Source: Parabacteroides timonensis (GTDB lineage: Bacteria; Bacteroidota; Bacteroidia; Bacteroidales; Tannerellaceae). From it: a stretch of DNA of 64,000 nucleotides. Location: positions 3,030,419 through 3,094,418 of the forward strand of contig NZ_LT669941.1 in the NCBI RefSeq assembly GCF_900128505.1. Direction: 5' to 3'. Shown here one piece after another: positions 52,775 to 61,198 of the stretch (positions are counted from its first letter, which is position 1; the number at the start of each line of letters is the position of its first letter). Under the pieces are notes generated by a model that was not told where the DNA came from, made no database searches, and worked only from the letters and a program-made list of their open reading frames with translations. Both the position numbers and the translations under genes were made by a program.

Positions 52775-54415
52775 TTACAATACTTCCTTCAAAATCTTAG
52801 TTACCTCCTCGGCTGTAGGATGGATAGCCAGAATCATCCCTTCTCTATCCACCAGATACGTACAACCACCGCTGTTACCAGCACCATACATCTCCCAGAT
52901 ATTCCCTTTATCGTTCAGCTCGACCAGATTCAGCCAAGGATATTTATCCTGCTCAATCGCCTTCTTCATGGCGTCTGTATTATTGTTTTCACGGGCAATA
53001 CCGACAACTGTAAATCCCTTATTTTTAAACATTTCATAAACCGGTATCATACTAGATGATAACCGACGGCAGGGTCCACACCAAGAAGCCCACAGATCAA
53101 TCAAAGCCACTTTCCCTTTTATTTGATCGGAAAGCTTTATCATATTTCCATTCAAATCTGGAGCTGTAAAATCAATATAGGAACCACCCACTTTTACATT
53201 CATGCTGGCAATGATCCGTTCTATATCTTTCACATAAGGGTGAGAAGCAAATTTTTCCTTATAATTGCTTTCAAATATTTCAGAATAAGCCGAAAATTCC
53301 TCTTTACCTGGATAATAACGAGCCATCATCACTGCATGATCAAGCATTTGCTTCAAAAGACATAAACCATTCACAGTCGATTCCTTTTTTATATAGTCAA
53401 GCTTCCATTTCCGTATACCATCAAAATATTGTTCGAATTTTTTATTCAACACAAGACCTTCTTCAGAATATTCTTTTCCAGCATTACACAACCGCTCGTA
53501 TTCTGAGTATAATTTTTGCCTGTCTTCATCAGTCTTTGCATCCGACATCAGTTTTTTCAAATCATATATTTCTTTCGAAAAGTAATGTTCCTTTTTTTCC
53601 AGTTCATCCCTTTCCTCTTCTAGCCGGGTTACAGGGTAAAGTTTTTCTATTTCCTTCTGTATACGAATTTCTTCCTTATTCAAAGCACCATCTGCCTGCA
53701 TAACACTATGTGGACGATGTTCCATTGGATAAAGAGTGAAATGCAAAGTTCCTTTTTCCGAAATAAAATAAGTCGGACGCCAGGCTCCATTCAGTTGTTC
53801 ATCCCAAAATACTAATTCATACATCTCGTTTTCATCGGTAATGAGCGTATAATTGAACTTACCATCCCTGACAGGTATCGATATAAACGGGGTGGTACGC
53901 ATATCTTTTCCGGTACGTATTAGTGTAAGGCGGGAACTTTGCGGACGGTCTATTATCTCGCCTTCCAATATACATTCAAAGGTACCGGGTTTAGCCAGTT
54001 CTTTCTTCAAGTGTATTCCTTCAATACGAAAATCTCCTTTCTCCGGTCCTTCGATAAAACTGATCGCATCTTCATTCGGATCAACAGGTTCAAATAACAA
54101 GGTAACCGAACTATTACCAGACTCAGGCATATAGACTTCTTTATCCAATTCCATATCCGCTGATTTCAATAATTTATATTTTTTTCCTGAAGTTAGGCCT
54201 TCCAAATAGGCACCAGAAGAAAGGCGTACCCAATAATTCGGATGGTTATACATTTCTGCATAGAGGATAGTTGCCGTATCCATCAGTTCCACTCTGTAGA
54301 GTTCCATCATTGTAGTATTTTTATTATCTATCACCGGATAATCGATGATACGACTCTGCTTTATACAGGAAAGACAAAGGCAAATCATAAAAAAAAGGAA
54401 TAGTTTCGTTTTCAT
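52775..54415 (-). CDS. TlpA/ResA-like thiol-disulfide oxidoreductase lipoprotein
   Basis: The 546-residue product has a lipoprotein signal (MKTKLFLFFMICLCLSCIKQS), an N-terminal DUF4369-like region, a charged helical middle (EIRIQKEIEKLYPVTRLEEERDELEKKEHYF) and a C-terminal thioredoxin fold (about residues 405-546) with the CxxC site in IDLWASWCGPCRRLSSSMIPVYEMFKNKGFTVVGIARENN. Such proteins reduce or exchange disulfides in the periplasm, often for cytochrome c maturation or stress repair. The WCGPC motif makes redox activity likely. Lone gene, leftward, with no other redox genes beside it. Confidence 0.9.
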   Translation of the reverse strand: MKTKLFLFFMICLCLSCIKQSRIIDYPVIDNKNTTMMELYRVELMDTATILYAEMYNHPNYWVRLSSGAYLEGLTSGKKYKLLKSADMELDKEVYMPESGNSSVTLLFEPVDPNEDAISFIEGPEKGDFRIEGIHLKKELAKPGTFECILEGEIIDRPQSSRLTLIRTGKDMRTTPFISIPVRDGKFNYTLITDENEMYELVFWDEQLNGAWRPTYFISEKGTLHFTLYPMEHRPHSVMQADGALNKEEIRIQKEIEKLYPVTRLEEERDELEKKEHYFSKEIYDLKKLMSDAKTDEDRQKLYSEYERLCNAGKEYSEEGLVLNKKFEQYFDGIRKWKLDYIKKESTVNGLCLLKQMLDHAVMMARYYPGKEEFSAYSEIFESNYKEKFASHPYVKDIERIIASMNVKVGGSYIDFTAPDLNGNMIKLSDQIKGKVALIDLWASWCGPCRRLSSSMIPVYEMFKNKGFTVVGIARENNNTDAMKKAIEQDKYPWLNLVELNDKGNIWEMYGAGNSGGCTYLVDREGMILAIHPTAEEVTKILKEVL

Positions 54416-54480
54416 AATCAGTCAGATCAAAGGATTAATAATTCATCAAAAGTAAGCAATTGATGACAATAGACAAAAAA

Positions 54481-54508
54481 TAAGGGTGAGGATATACCCT
54501 CACCCTTA
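54481..54508 (-). terminator. terminator of DUF6249-type membrane protein gene
   Basis: TAAGGGTGAGG (54481-54491) pairs with CCTCACCCTTA (54498-54508). On the minus strand it runs into TTTTTTGTC, 22 bases past the stop. Confidence 0.85.
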
Positions 54509-54529
54509 TTTAATATACGGCTCACTGGA

Positions 54530-54919
54530 TTATTTATTTTTGTCTTTTGAAAGTTTCATTTCTAAAACAAAGGCGATGATCAAGCCTAGTCCACCGAATA
54601 ATAGAACGGAAGCTCCATATACAGCACTTTGCATCTCGTAATTATCACATGCTTCTGTAGATATTGACAAAAAGAATCCGAACAATATACCTAAACCGAC
54701 TCCCACCAGCAGGCAACCCGCTTTCAATGAGCTAAAAGAGAAATTTGTACTCAAGCGGGGTAAACCGATTTTAGCATCAAAAGCAGAAGGATCCAGCTTA
54801 TCTCCGATCTTCTCAATAATAGCCAATCTCTCTTTTTTCCGTACAAACAATTCGAACAAGCCGTAAATCCCGGCACAAATTATTCCGATAATAAGCGGAA
54901 CCATAATAAAATTCATCAT
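54530..54919 (-). CDS. DUF6249-type small membrane protein
   Basis: The 129-residue product has an N-terminal membrane helix (MVPLIIGIICAGIYGLFELFV), a cytoplasmic charged stretch (RKKERLAIIEKIGDKLDPSAFD) and two further helices (LKAGCLLVGVGLGILFGFFLSI; AVYGASVLLFGGLGLIIAFVLEM), the pattern of DUF6249 proteins. It is transcribed divergently from an ECF sigma factor. A TGTAAC-N16-CGTC motif lies just upstream on its own strand, matching the one before the sigma gene, so it is probably a direct target of that sigma factor. Function unknown. ATG 54916 is an alternative start. Confidence 0.8.
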   Translation of the reverse strand: MMNFIMVPLIIGIICAGIYGLFELFVRKKERLAIIEKIGDKLDPSAFDAKIGLPRLSTNFSFSSLKAGCLLVGVGLGILFGFFLSISTEACDNYEMQSAVYGASVLLFGGLGLIIAFVLEMKLSKDKNK

Positions 54920-54961
54920 AGCAGTAAATATTAAATGTTTTATTAATTCGTTTATTAGTTT

Positions 54962-54987
54962 GACGCAGTTTGGCAGAAAAGGTTACA
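54962..54987 (-). promoter_or_regulatory. ECF-type promoter candidate for DUF6249-type gene
   Basis: On the minus strand TGTAAC (complement of 54982-54987), 16 bases, then CGTC (complement of 54962-54965). The same two hexamer/tetramer boxes at the same spacing precede the divergent sigma factor gene. Confidence 0.7.
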
Positions 54988-55042
54988 GTTAGAGATGATA
55001 AAATACATAAATGATTTATTTCGTATTTTTATAGTTGTAAGT

Positions 55043-55068
55043 TGTAACCAAATTACCGAACTTGCGTC
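55043..55068 (+). promoter_or_regulatory. ECF-type promoter candidate for sigma factor gene
   Basis: TGTAAC at 55043-55048, 16 bases, then CGTC at 55065-55068, 11 bases before the ATG. It resembles ECF promoters such as those of B. subtilis sigma-X (TGTAAC and CGAC). The very short leader would make translation nearly leaderless. Confidence 0.65.
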
Positions 55069-55079
55069 CATAAGGTAGA

Positions 55080-55637
55080 ATGGAGTTGTATAGCGACGCA
55101 TATTATATAGAAAGAGTAGCCGCGGGAGATACAGGTTGTTTTGCCTGCCTTCTGGATAGATACAGCCGTCCGGTTCATTCGTTAATCCTTAAAATGGTAC
55201 GTAATAAGGAAGATGCGGAAGAACTGGCGCAAGATGTATTTATGAAAGTTTTTCGTAACTTGCCGTCGTTCAAAGCCGACTGTAGCTTCTCCACTTGGAT
55301 TTACCGGATTGCCTACAACACGGCCATATCCGAACTCCGCCGAAAGAAGCAGGAGTTCGTTGCCATCGAGGAGTCGCAGATTGAGAATGTATCGGAAGAG
55401 GAAGTCAGCATACTGCTCGGCCGCACATCGGAAAACGACCAAGTGGAGAAACTGGAACACGCGCTTACCTTGCTTCCTCCGGAAGAAAGGGCAATGATCA
55501 TGCTCTTCTATATGAAACAGAAATCGATAGAAGAACTGACCGTCATCACCGGCCTTGGTGCATCCAACGTCAAAGTGAAGTTGCACCGCATACGGAAAAA
55601 GTTATTTGTATTAATCAAAGGAATGGAGGATCAATAA
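55080..55637 (+). CDS. ECF-type RNA polymerase sigma factor, probably autoregulated
   Basis: The 185-residue product has region 2 (VAAGDTGCFACLLDRYSRPVHSLILKMV; AEELAQDVFMKVFRNLPSF; SFSTWIYRIAYNTAISELRRKK) and region 4 (LPPEERAMIMLFYMKQKSIEELTVITGLGASNVKVKLHRIRKKLF). The next gene, two bases after the stop, encodes a small membrane protein that is the likely anti-sigma factor. The layout resembles the EcfO-Reo pair of Bacteroides fragilis, which answers oxidative stress, but the likeness is positional only. A TGTAAC-N16-CGTC box sits before this gene and before the divergent one. Confidence 0.9.
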   Translation: MELYSDAYYIERVAAGDTGCFACLLDRYSRPVHSLILKMVRNKEDAEELAQDVFMKVFRNLPSFKADCSFSTWIYRIAYNTAISELRRKKQEFVAIEESQIENVSEEEVSILLGRTSENDQVEKLEHALTLLPPEERAMIMLFYMKQKSIEELTVITGLGASNVKVKLHRIRKKLFVLIKGMEDQ

Positions 55638-55639
55638 AA

Positions 55640-56008
55640 ATGGATACGCATAAAGACAACCCGGACATACTGGAAAAGCTGTTTAGCCAACTGCCGGAAG
55701 AGGAACTGCCCGCATCCTTCCGCCTGAATGTCATGCAGCAGATTACTAGCGAAGCCGCCAAAGTGCAGAAGCGCAACGAGCGTTTCGGGCTGGCTGCTGT
55801 CGTCATCGCTTCGCTTGGCATGCTAGGTATGGCTATCGCCCTTATACTTTATTACATAGGCCTGCCCGAAACTGCCGAAATACAAATCCGGTGGCCCCAA
55901 ATAGATACAGGCATCTTCAGCTTCTATTTCTATATCGGCATACTGGCCTTGCTGCTCCTGTTCCTCGACTACAGATTGAGGAAGCTGTTTCATAAAGGCA
56001 AATCATAA
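55640..56008 (+). CDS. membrane-anchored candidate anti-sigma factor
   Basis: The 122-residue product has a cytoplasmic N-terminal part (LEKLFSQLPEEELPASFRLNVMQQITSEAAKVQKR, with the 'LP..FR..VM..I' pattern of small sigma-binding regions), one helix at about 48-70 (GLAAVVIASLGMLGMAIALILYY) and a second at about 93-110. It follows the ECF sigma gene by two bases, so translation is coupled. Small two-helix proteins encoded beside ECF genes commonly bind their sigma factor. The role is inferred from position and topology. Confidence 0.8.
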   Translation: MDTHKDNPDILEKLFSQLPEEELPASFRLNVMQQITSEAAKVQKRNERFGLAAVVIASLGMLGMAIALILYYIGLPETAEIQIRWPQIDTGIFSFYFYIGILALLLLFLDYRLRKLFHKGKS

Positions 56009-56073
56009 CCTTACAAAACGGGCTAGTCCTGCAATCCGAGATTTACCATAATTATAAAAAGTCAGGACTAACT

Positions 56074-56394
56074 TTGAAAGATGCTCAGCATGAGATAATC
56101 GAACGATTCCCCTGGTCACTGTTTCCGGAATATAAAGGATGGCGATTCTCTTTCTATATCCGTAACTTACAGGTAACAGAAGATGGACATTTATCAGATT
56201 GTGATGTAGAACTCCTTTACATCAAGTCGGAAAACGAAAAAGTGGCAGGCAACAATCATGCAGCAACAGAGGCTTTCAAGGAAACACTGAAAACCATTTA
56301 CCCCTGGGAAGTTCTTTATATACACAATCAATTTACTACATCAAATACCAATTTCGTAATGCCTATCCAGGAAAAAAACGACAACAAACAGTAA
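56074..56394 (+). CDS. hypothetical protein without a clear start codon
   Basis: An open frame ending at 56394 encodes IEPEY/FPWSLF-type sequence: KDAQHEIIERFPWSLFPE, then WRFSFYIRNLQVTEDGHLSDCDVELLYIKSENEK, TLKTIYPWEVLYIHNQFTTSN. It looks like real protein (ordered, aromatic-rich), but the first usable start is TTG 56074. The frame is open upstream to about 55996 with no ATG or GTG, and that stretch reads plausibly as coding (SEIYHNYKKSGLTLK). Either a non-ATG start is used, or the 5' end has been lost. The family is not recognised. Confidence 0.45.
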   Translation: MKDAQHEIIERFPWSLFPEYKGWRFSFYIRNLQVTEDGHLSDCDVELLYIKSENEKVAGNNHAATEAFKETLKTIYPWEVLYIHNQFTTSNTNFVMPIQEKNDNKQ

Positions 56395-56490
56395 ACTAAA
56401 GATAACACAGAATATTACCCGCCTATCATCAAAGTATAGTAGAGAAAGCTCACAGCAGGTAATCACTGAAAGAAATCTTAAGTAAAACTA

Positions 56491-56519
56491 TTGTCTATCA
56501 GAAAAAAGAGTTACCTTTG
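56491..56519 (+). promoter_or_regulatory. promoter of rpsA
   Basis: TTG at 56491-56493, 18 bases, then TACCTTTG at 56512-56519. It gives a leader of about 68 bases before ATG 56595. Confidence 0.75.
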
Positions 56520-56594
56520 CCCCGATTTTTGAGAGATGACAACATAATGTCTAACTTACTAATTAAAACAAACTTAAGTATTAACAATTAGAGA

Positions 56595-58394
56595 ATGGAA
56601 AATTTAAAGAACATTCAGCCGGTTGACGATTTCAACTGGGACGCCTATGAAATGGGCGAATCTTACGGTGACGTAAGCAAGGACGACCTTGTAAAAACGT
56701 ATGACGAAACCCTGAACACTGTAAAGGATAAGGAAGTCGTTATGGGAACCGTTACTGCAATGAACAAACGTGAAGTTGTAGTGAACATCGGTTTCAAATC
56801 AGACGGTGTTGTATCAATGGCGGAATTCCGTTACAATCCGGATCTGAAAATTGGTGACGAAGTAGAAGTATACATCGAAAACCAGGAAGACAAAAAAGGA
56901 CAGTTGATCCTTTCTCACAAGAAAGCTCGCGCTACACGCTCTTGGGATCGTGTTAACGAAGCTCTTGAAAAAGACGAAATTATCAAAGGTTACATCAAAT
57001 GTCGTACTAAGGGCGGTATGATCGTTGACGTATTCGGTATCGAAGCATTCTTACCGGGTTCTCAGATCGACGTTAAACCTATCCGCGACTATGACGTATT
57101 CGTAGGTAAGACAATGGAATTCAAGATCGTGAAGATCAACCAAGAATTCAAAAACGTTGTTGTATCTCACAAAGCTCTTATCGAAGCAGAGCTTGAAGCA
57201 CAGAAGAAAGACATTATCTCTAGACTGGAAAAAGGCCAGGTTCTGGAAGGAACTGTTAAAAACATCACTTCTTACGGTGTATTCATCGACTTGGGTGGCG
57301 TAGACGGTTTGATCCACATCACAGACCTTTCTTGGGGCCGTGTTTCTCATCCGGAAGAAATCGTTCAGCTTGATCAGAAGATCAATGTTGTTATCCTTGA
57401 CTTCGATGATGAAAAGAAACGTATCGCTCTTGGCTTGAAACAACTGACTCCGCATCCTTGGGATGCTTTGGATACTAACCTGAAAGTTGGTGACAAAGTA
57501 AAAGGTAAAGTGGTTGTTATGGCTGACTACGGTGCATTCATCGAAATCGCTCCGGGTGTAGAAGGTTTGATCCACGTATCAGAAATGAGCTGGACTCAGC
57601 ACCTGCGTTCTGCTCAGGACTTCATGAAGGTTGGTGACGAAATCGAAGCAGTTATCCTGACTTTGGATCGTGACGAACGTAAGATGTCTCTGGGTATCAA
57701 ACAGCTGAAAGCTGACCCATGGGAAGATATCGAATCTCGTTTCCCGGTTGGTTCACGCCACACTGCAAAAGTTCGTAACTTCACTAACTTCGGTGTATTC
57801 GTAGAAATCGAAGAAGGCGTAGACGGACTGATCCACATCTCTGACCTTTCTTGGACTAAGAAGATCAAACACCCGAGTGAATTCACTCAGATCGGTGCAG
57901 AAATCGAAGTTCAGGTTCTGGAAATCGATAAGGAAAACCGTCGTTTGAGCTTAGGTCACAAACAACTGGAAGAAAATCCTTGGGATGTATTTGAAACTAT
58001 CTTTACAGTAGGCTCAATCCACGAAGGAACAATCATCGAAGTACTGGATAAGGGTGCTGTAGTTTCTCTGCCTTACGGTGTAGAAGGTTTCGCAACTCCG
58101 AAACACCTGGTAAAAGAAGACGGTTCTCAGGCTGTTGTTGACGAAAAACTGCAGTTCAAGGTAATCGAATTCAACAAAGAAGCAAAACGTATCATCCTTT
58201 CTCACAGCCGTATCTTCGAAGATGAACAGAAGGGTGCTAAGAAAGACGCTCCTGCTGGCGACAAAAAACCAGCAGCTAAACGTAACAAGAAAGAAGATGA
58301 AGGTTCAGCAATGGTAACTGGTCCGGTTGAAAAAACCACACTGGGTGACATCGAAGAACTGGCTGCTTTGAAAGAAAAACTTTCTGGTAAATAA
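56595..58394 (+). CDS. rpsA: 30S ribosomal protein S1
   Basis: The 599-residue product holds six S1 RNA-binding repeats. Typical blocks such as VVVNIGFKSDGVVSMAEF, GYIKCRTKGGMIVDVFGIEAFLPGSQID, GTVKNITSYGVFIDLGGVDGLIHITDLSWGRVSHPEE, GKVVVMADYGAFIEIAPGVEGLIHVSEMSW and VRNFTNFGVFVEIEEGVDGLIHISDLSW show the repeated G-x-F-I/V ... G-L-I-H-I/V-S-x-x-S-W pattern. S1 binds mRNA on the small subunit. The final 60 residues are lysine/aspartate-rich. Length is close to that of other Bacteroidetes S1 proteins and longer than E. coli's 557. It is bounded by a housekeeping promoter and a terminator. Confidence 0.97.
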   Translation: MENLKNIQPVDDFNWDAYEMGESYGDVSKDDLVKTYDETLNTVKDKEVVMGTVTAMNKREVVVNIGFKSDGVVSMAEFRYNPDLKIGDEVEVYIENQEDKKGQLILSHKKARATRSWDRVNEALEKDEIIKGYIKCRTKGGMIVDVFGIEAFLPGSQIDVKPIRDYDVFVGKTMEFKIVKINQEFKNVVVSHKALIEAELEAQKKDIISRLEKGQVLEGTVKNITSYGVFIDLGGVDGLIHITDLSWGRVSHPEEIVQLDQKINVVILDFDDEKKRIALGLKQLTPHPWDALDTNLKVGDKVKGKVVVMADYGAFIEIAPGVEGLIHVSEMSWTQHLRSAQDFMKVGDEIEAVILTLDRDERKMSLGIKQLKADPWEDIESRFPVGSRHTAKVRNFTNFGVFVEIEEGVDGLIHISDLSWTKKIKHPSEFTQIGAEIEVQVLEIDKENRRLSLGHKQLEENPWDVFETIFTVGSIHEGTIIEVLDKGAVVSLPYGVEGFATPKHLVKEDGSQAVVDEKLQFKVIEFNKEAKRIILSHSRIFEDEQKGAKKDAPAGDKKPAAKRNKKEDEGSAMVTGPVEKTTLGDIEELAALKEKLSGK

Positions 58395-58418
58395 TCAGTT
58401 TCACTGACATATAATTAT

Positions 58419-58450
58419 AAAAGGAGTCACTTCAACAAGTGGCTCCTTTT
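58419..58450 (+). terminator. terminator of rpsA
   Basis: AAAAGGAGtCACTT at 58419-58432 pairs with AAGTGgCTCCTTTT at 58437-58450 with one mismatch, followed by TT. Confidence 0.85.
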
Positions 58451-58588
58451 TTACATTCATATCCTATCCGTCCCTCTTCCCAGAACAATCTTCTACAATT
58501 GTTGATATTCATAAAGATTTAAGTCTTATTGTTTGCGTATCTTAAATTAAATGCTGAAATTTGTTGGTGTTACTCCAATATTAAGATC

Positions 58589-58978
58589 ATGGACGAAAAT
58601 ATAGCAAACAAAAGCATAACGATTCTCATCGCAGAAGATGAAGAAAGTAATTTTTTATTACTGAAAACAATCCTGAAAAGGCATTGTAATATTCTGCATG
58701 CTAAAACAGGAAAAGAACTGTTGGAAATCTATAAAGAACAACATGCCGACCTGATACTTATGGACATCAAAATGCCGGAAATGAATGGTATAGATGCCCT
58801 GAAAGAAATCCGTAAATTCGATGAGGAAATCCCGGTTATCATGCAATCGGCTTATGCCTTTGAAAACGATATGGAGTCGGCACGTCAGGCCGGAAGCAAT
58901 GGATTCATCACGAAACCGATTAACATCAAGGAGTTAAAAGCGACTTTATCAAACTTCCTGCCGACTTTAACTTGGTAA
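58589..58978 (+). CDS. single-domain response regulator (CheY-like)
   Basis: The 129-residue product is a stand-alone receiver: ILIAEDEESNFLLLKTIL (acidic pocket E-D-E), LILMDIKMPEMNG with the phospho-acceptor Asp, QSAYAFE in place of the T/S switch, and FITKPINIKEL with the conserved Lys. It lacks an output domain. The start is ATG 58589 (MDENIANKS); a further 20 upstream codons are in frame but unlikely. Partner kinase not in the window. In contrast to the degenerate receivers in the first 6 kb, all key residues are present here. Confidence 0.88.
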   Translation: MDENIANKSITILIAEDEESNFLLLKTILKRHCNILHAKTGKELLEIYKEQHADLILMDIKMPEMNGIDALKEIRKFDEEIPVIMQSAYAFENDMESARQAGSNGFITKPINIKELKATLSNFLPTLTW

Positions 58979-59004
58979 GTTCAATACAGAAAAGAGAAAA
59001 TAAA

Positions 59005-59036
59005 AAAGGAGATGCTTTCTACAAGTATCTCCTTTC
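59005..59036. terminator. terminator between receiver gene and leftward hypothetical gene
   Basis: AAAAGGAGATgCTT at 59005-59018 pairs with AAGtATCTCCTTT at 59024-59036, followed by CTATTTTT on the plus strand and T-rich sequence on the minus strand. Confidence 0.75.
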
Positions 59037-59058
59037 TATTTTTGTATTGAAGCCTTAG

Positions 59059-59331
59059 TTACTCATTGGCAGCTTCCGCTTTCGCACATTCGGCTGCCTG
59101 TTCTTTAGCACCATAATAAGCGCAATCTTCCTGAATACCTAAAAGCTGATTCATTTCATGTCTCTTTTCCAGATCTGTAAAATAAACTTCTACCACTTTA
59201 TAAATATCAAAACCTCCTGTCGAACCTGCGGCAAGATTTAATGACTCTACCATTTTTTTAGCTGCATTGTGAATTTCAGCTTTTTCAATGAGATGCAACT
59301 CATTACTGTGAATTAATTGATTCTTTCCCAT
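59059..59331 (-). CDS. small hypothetical protein
   Basis: The 90-residue product (MGKNQLIHSNELHLIEKAEIHNAAKKMV ... LNLAAGSTGGFDIYKVVEVYFTDLEKRHEMNQLLGIQEDCAYYGAKEQAAECAKAEAANE) is mostly helical and acidic at the end, with no signal peptide or known motif. The start ATG 59331 is preferred over an upstream in-frame one at 59376. It lies alone between two regulators. I do not recognise the family. Confidence 0.55.
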   Translation of the reverse strand: MGKNQLIHSNELHLIEKAEIHNAAKKMVESLNLAAGSTGGFDIYKVVEVYFTDLEKRHEMNQLLGIQEDCAYYGAKEQAAECAKAEAANE

Positions 59332-59833
59332 GATGTTTGACTTTAAAGTTATACTTGCTTTTTTATTAATAACCACTAAGCAGACAAGTTTGTTATGCTT
59401 GCTGATTCTTTACAGCTTTAAATATACAAACATCTTCTTATTTTCCCACCATTTCATGCCTTTAATTTCAAACTTTCATTAAAATCATTCCATCAGACAA
59501 ATTTCTTCTATCTTTTTACGCTTCAAATAAGGTGTCGATTACTTCCCCAATATGCAGGAGTAAAGAAGCTTCCATAGCAGAAACCAACTACTATACAGCA
59601 GCAAACACAAAGAAGAAAATGCTAACATTCAAAAGAAACAACAACATTTTTTAAAGAGCAGATAATGAACAAACACCCATAAAAGTCGGTTTATATGATT
59701 CAATCGGGTGCTGTCAATAACAAAAAATGTAAAGAGGTGTACCATATTTCTTCATTGTCATACCATACTTCCACTGTCTGAATATCATAAAGAACGATGT
59801 TTTAATTTTATACACAAATACAATTATAGGGTG
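59332..59833. other. gene-free region before AraC regulator
   Basis: About 500 bases of AT-rich sequence with no supported gene, no convincing TAnnTTTG promoter and no hairpin. It presumably holds the AraC-type gene's control region. Confidence 0.5.
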
Positions 59834-60724
59834 ATGTCTTTAAATGAAAACAGAATATGCGTAGGAAATAATGACACCATAAATTCTATAAAAAACGATT
59901 TAATATTCTACAAGAATGTCAGAGAAATTCCTATAACTCCGTATCCTTCATATACAGAATGCGGGATGGTGATGCTTTGTTCCGGAGGAAGCGCTAAGAT
60001 CGAAGTCCATAGTCATGAGCATTTGTTCGTAAAAAACGAACTGGTAGTACTCTTACCTGGGCAACTCGTTTGTTTAAATGAAATAAGCAACGACTTTACA
60101 GTAACTGCTTTTTCCATTTCACCATCGTTATTCAATGACATATTAAGTGGAATTTGCAGGTTTTCTCCTCATTTCTTCTTTTATATGCGAAGTCATTTCC
60201 ATTATAAGTTGTCAGACAACGAATCAATGAACTTCGGCAATTATTATAAGATGGTATGGACAAAGGCCCAATCTCCTTCTAACTTATATCCAAGAGAGTC
60301 TGTGATCCATATATTACGAATTCTTTATCTGGATCTTTATAACAGTTATAAAATAGACTCATTGCCATATATACCGACAATGGATTCTCACAAAAAAGAA
60401 TTGGCTGATAAATTCTTTTCCCTGATCATGAAGCACTACAAAGAAAAACGGGAAGTTTCTTTCTATGCTAAAATGTTATGTATAACACCCAAATACTTAA
60501 CAACGATCATCAAAACAGTAAGCGGTAAATCGGCTAAAGACTGGATATTGGAATATGTCATCCTAGAAATAAAAGCATTGCTCAGAGATTCATCATTAAA
60601 TATACAGGAGATCGTGTTGAAAACAAACTTTGCCAATCAGTCTTCTTTAGGAAGATTTTTCCGAAAACATACAGGTATGTCTCCTTCCGAATACAGGAAA
60701 AGCAAATTGGACAAGAACTTATAA
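59834..60724 (+). CDS. AraC-family transcriptional regulator
   Basis: The 296-residue product has an N-terminal cupin-like sensing region (about 25-120, with SGGSAKIEVHSHEHLFVKNELVVLLPGQLVCLNEI) and a C-terminal AraC-type double helix-turn-helix (about 200-290; VSFYAKMLCITPKYLTTIIKTVSGKSAKDWILEYVILEIKALLRDSSLNIQEIVLKTNFANQSSLGRFFRKHTGMSPSEYRKS). The start ATG 59834 removes 42 upstream in-frame codons that lack coding character. It is followed after 28 bases by an HU gene. The signal is unknown. Confidence 0.88.
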   Translation: MSLNENRICVGNNDTINSIKNDLIFYKNVREIPITPYPSYTECGMVMLCSGGSAKIEVHSHEHLFVKNELVVLLPGQLVCLNEISNDFTVTAFSISPSLFNDILSGICRFSPHFFFYMRSHFHYKLSDNESMNFGNYYKMVWTKAQSPSNLYPRESVIHILRILYLDLYNSYKIDSLPYIPTMDSHKKELADKFFSLIMKHYKEKREVSFYAKMLCITPKYLTTIIKTVSGKSAKDWILEYVILEIKALLRDSSLNIQEIVLKTNFANQSSLGRFFRKHTGMSPSEYRKSKLDKNL

Positions 60725-60752
60725 ACAAATTTCTAACTAAATAAAAAAAGCG

Positions 60753-61034
60753 ATGAACAGAAGTCAACTAATTAATGAATTAACAGAGAGAACAGAGATT
60801 AGCAAGAAAGACATTACGACGATACTTGATGCTTTTACAGATATGGTCGTAGAACAGACAAAGGCCGGTGAACGCTTATTTATCCCCGGCTTCGGCTCAT
60901 TTAAACCTCGTTTACAAACAAGCCGTCCGGCACGAAACCCTAGAAACGGTGATGTCATCCAGCTAACACCACGTACCATCGTCCATTTCAAATGCGCTTC
61001 ACAGCTAATTGAACGAATGAACGGAGCCGAATAA
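60753..61034 (+). CDS. HU/IHF-family DNA-binding protein
   Basis: The 93-residue product matches HU: MNRSQLINELTERTEISKKDITTILDAFTDMVVEQTKAGERLFIPGFGSFKPRLQTSRPARNPRNGDVIQLTPRTIVHFKCASQLIERMN, with the GFGSF turn and the beta-arm R-P-A-R-N-P motif that inserts in the minor groove. It bends and compacts DNA, and can assist recombination. It lies 28 bases after the AraC gene, perhaps co-transcribed, and ends at a strong terminator. Confidence 0.9.
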   Translation: MNRSQLINELTERTEISKKDITTILDAFTDMVVEQTKAGERLFIPGFGSFKPRLQTSRPARNPRNGDVIQLTPRTIVHFKCASQLIERMNGAE

Positions 61035-61040
61035 GACACA

Positions 61041-61077
61041 AAAAAGGGATTAAGTTTTTCAACTTAATCCCTTTTTT
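61041..61077 (+). terminator. terminator of HU gene
   Basis: AAAAAGGGATTAAGTT at 61041-61056 pairs perfectly with AACTTAATCCCTTTTT at 61061-61076, with a TTTC loop and a T-run. Confidence 0.9.
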
Positions 61078-61088
61078 ACTCAGCAGTG

Positions 61089-61162
61089 TCGGGATGACAG
61101 GATTTGAACCTGCGACCACACGCCCCCCAGACGCGTACTCTACCGGGCTGAGCTACATCCCG
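61089..61162 (-). tRNA. tRNA-Pro (GGG anticodon)
   Basis: On the minus strand a 7-bp acceptor stem CGGGATG/CATCCCG, a D-arm with GCTC...GAGT, an anticodon arm CGCGT-CTGGGGG-GCGTG with GGG in the loop, and a T-arm with GGTTCAAATCC. The discriminator is A and CCA is not encoded. 74 nt. Confidence 0.9.
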
Positions 61163-61198
61163 TTTTTGTTTTACGGGTGCAAAGGTAGGATTTTTCCT

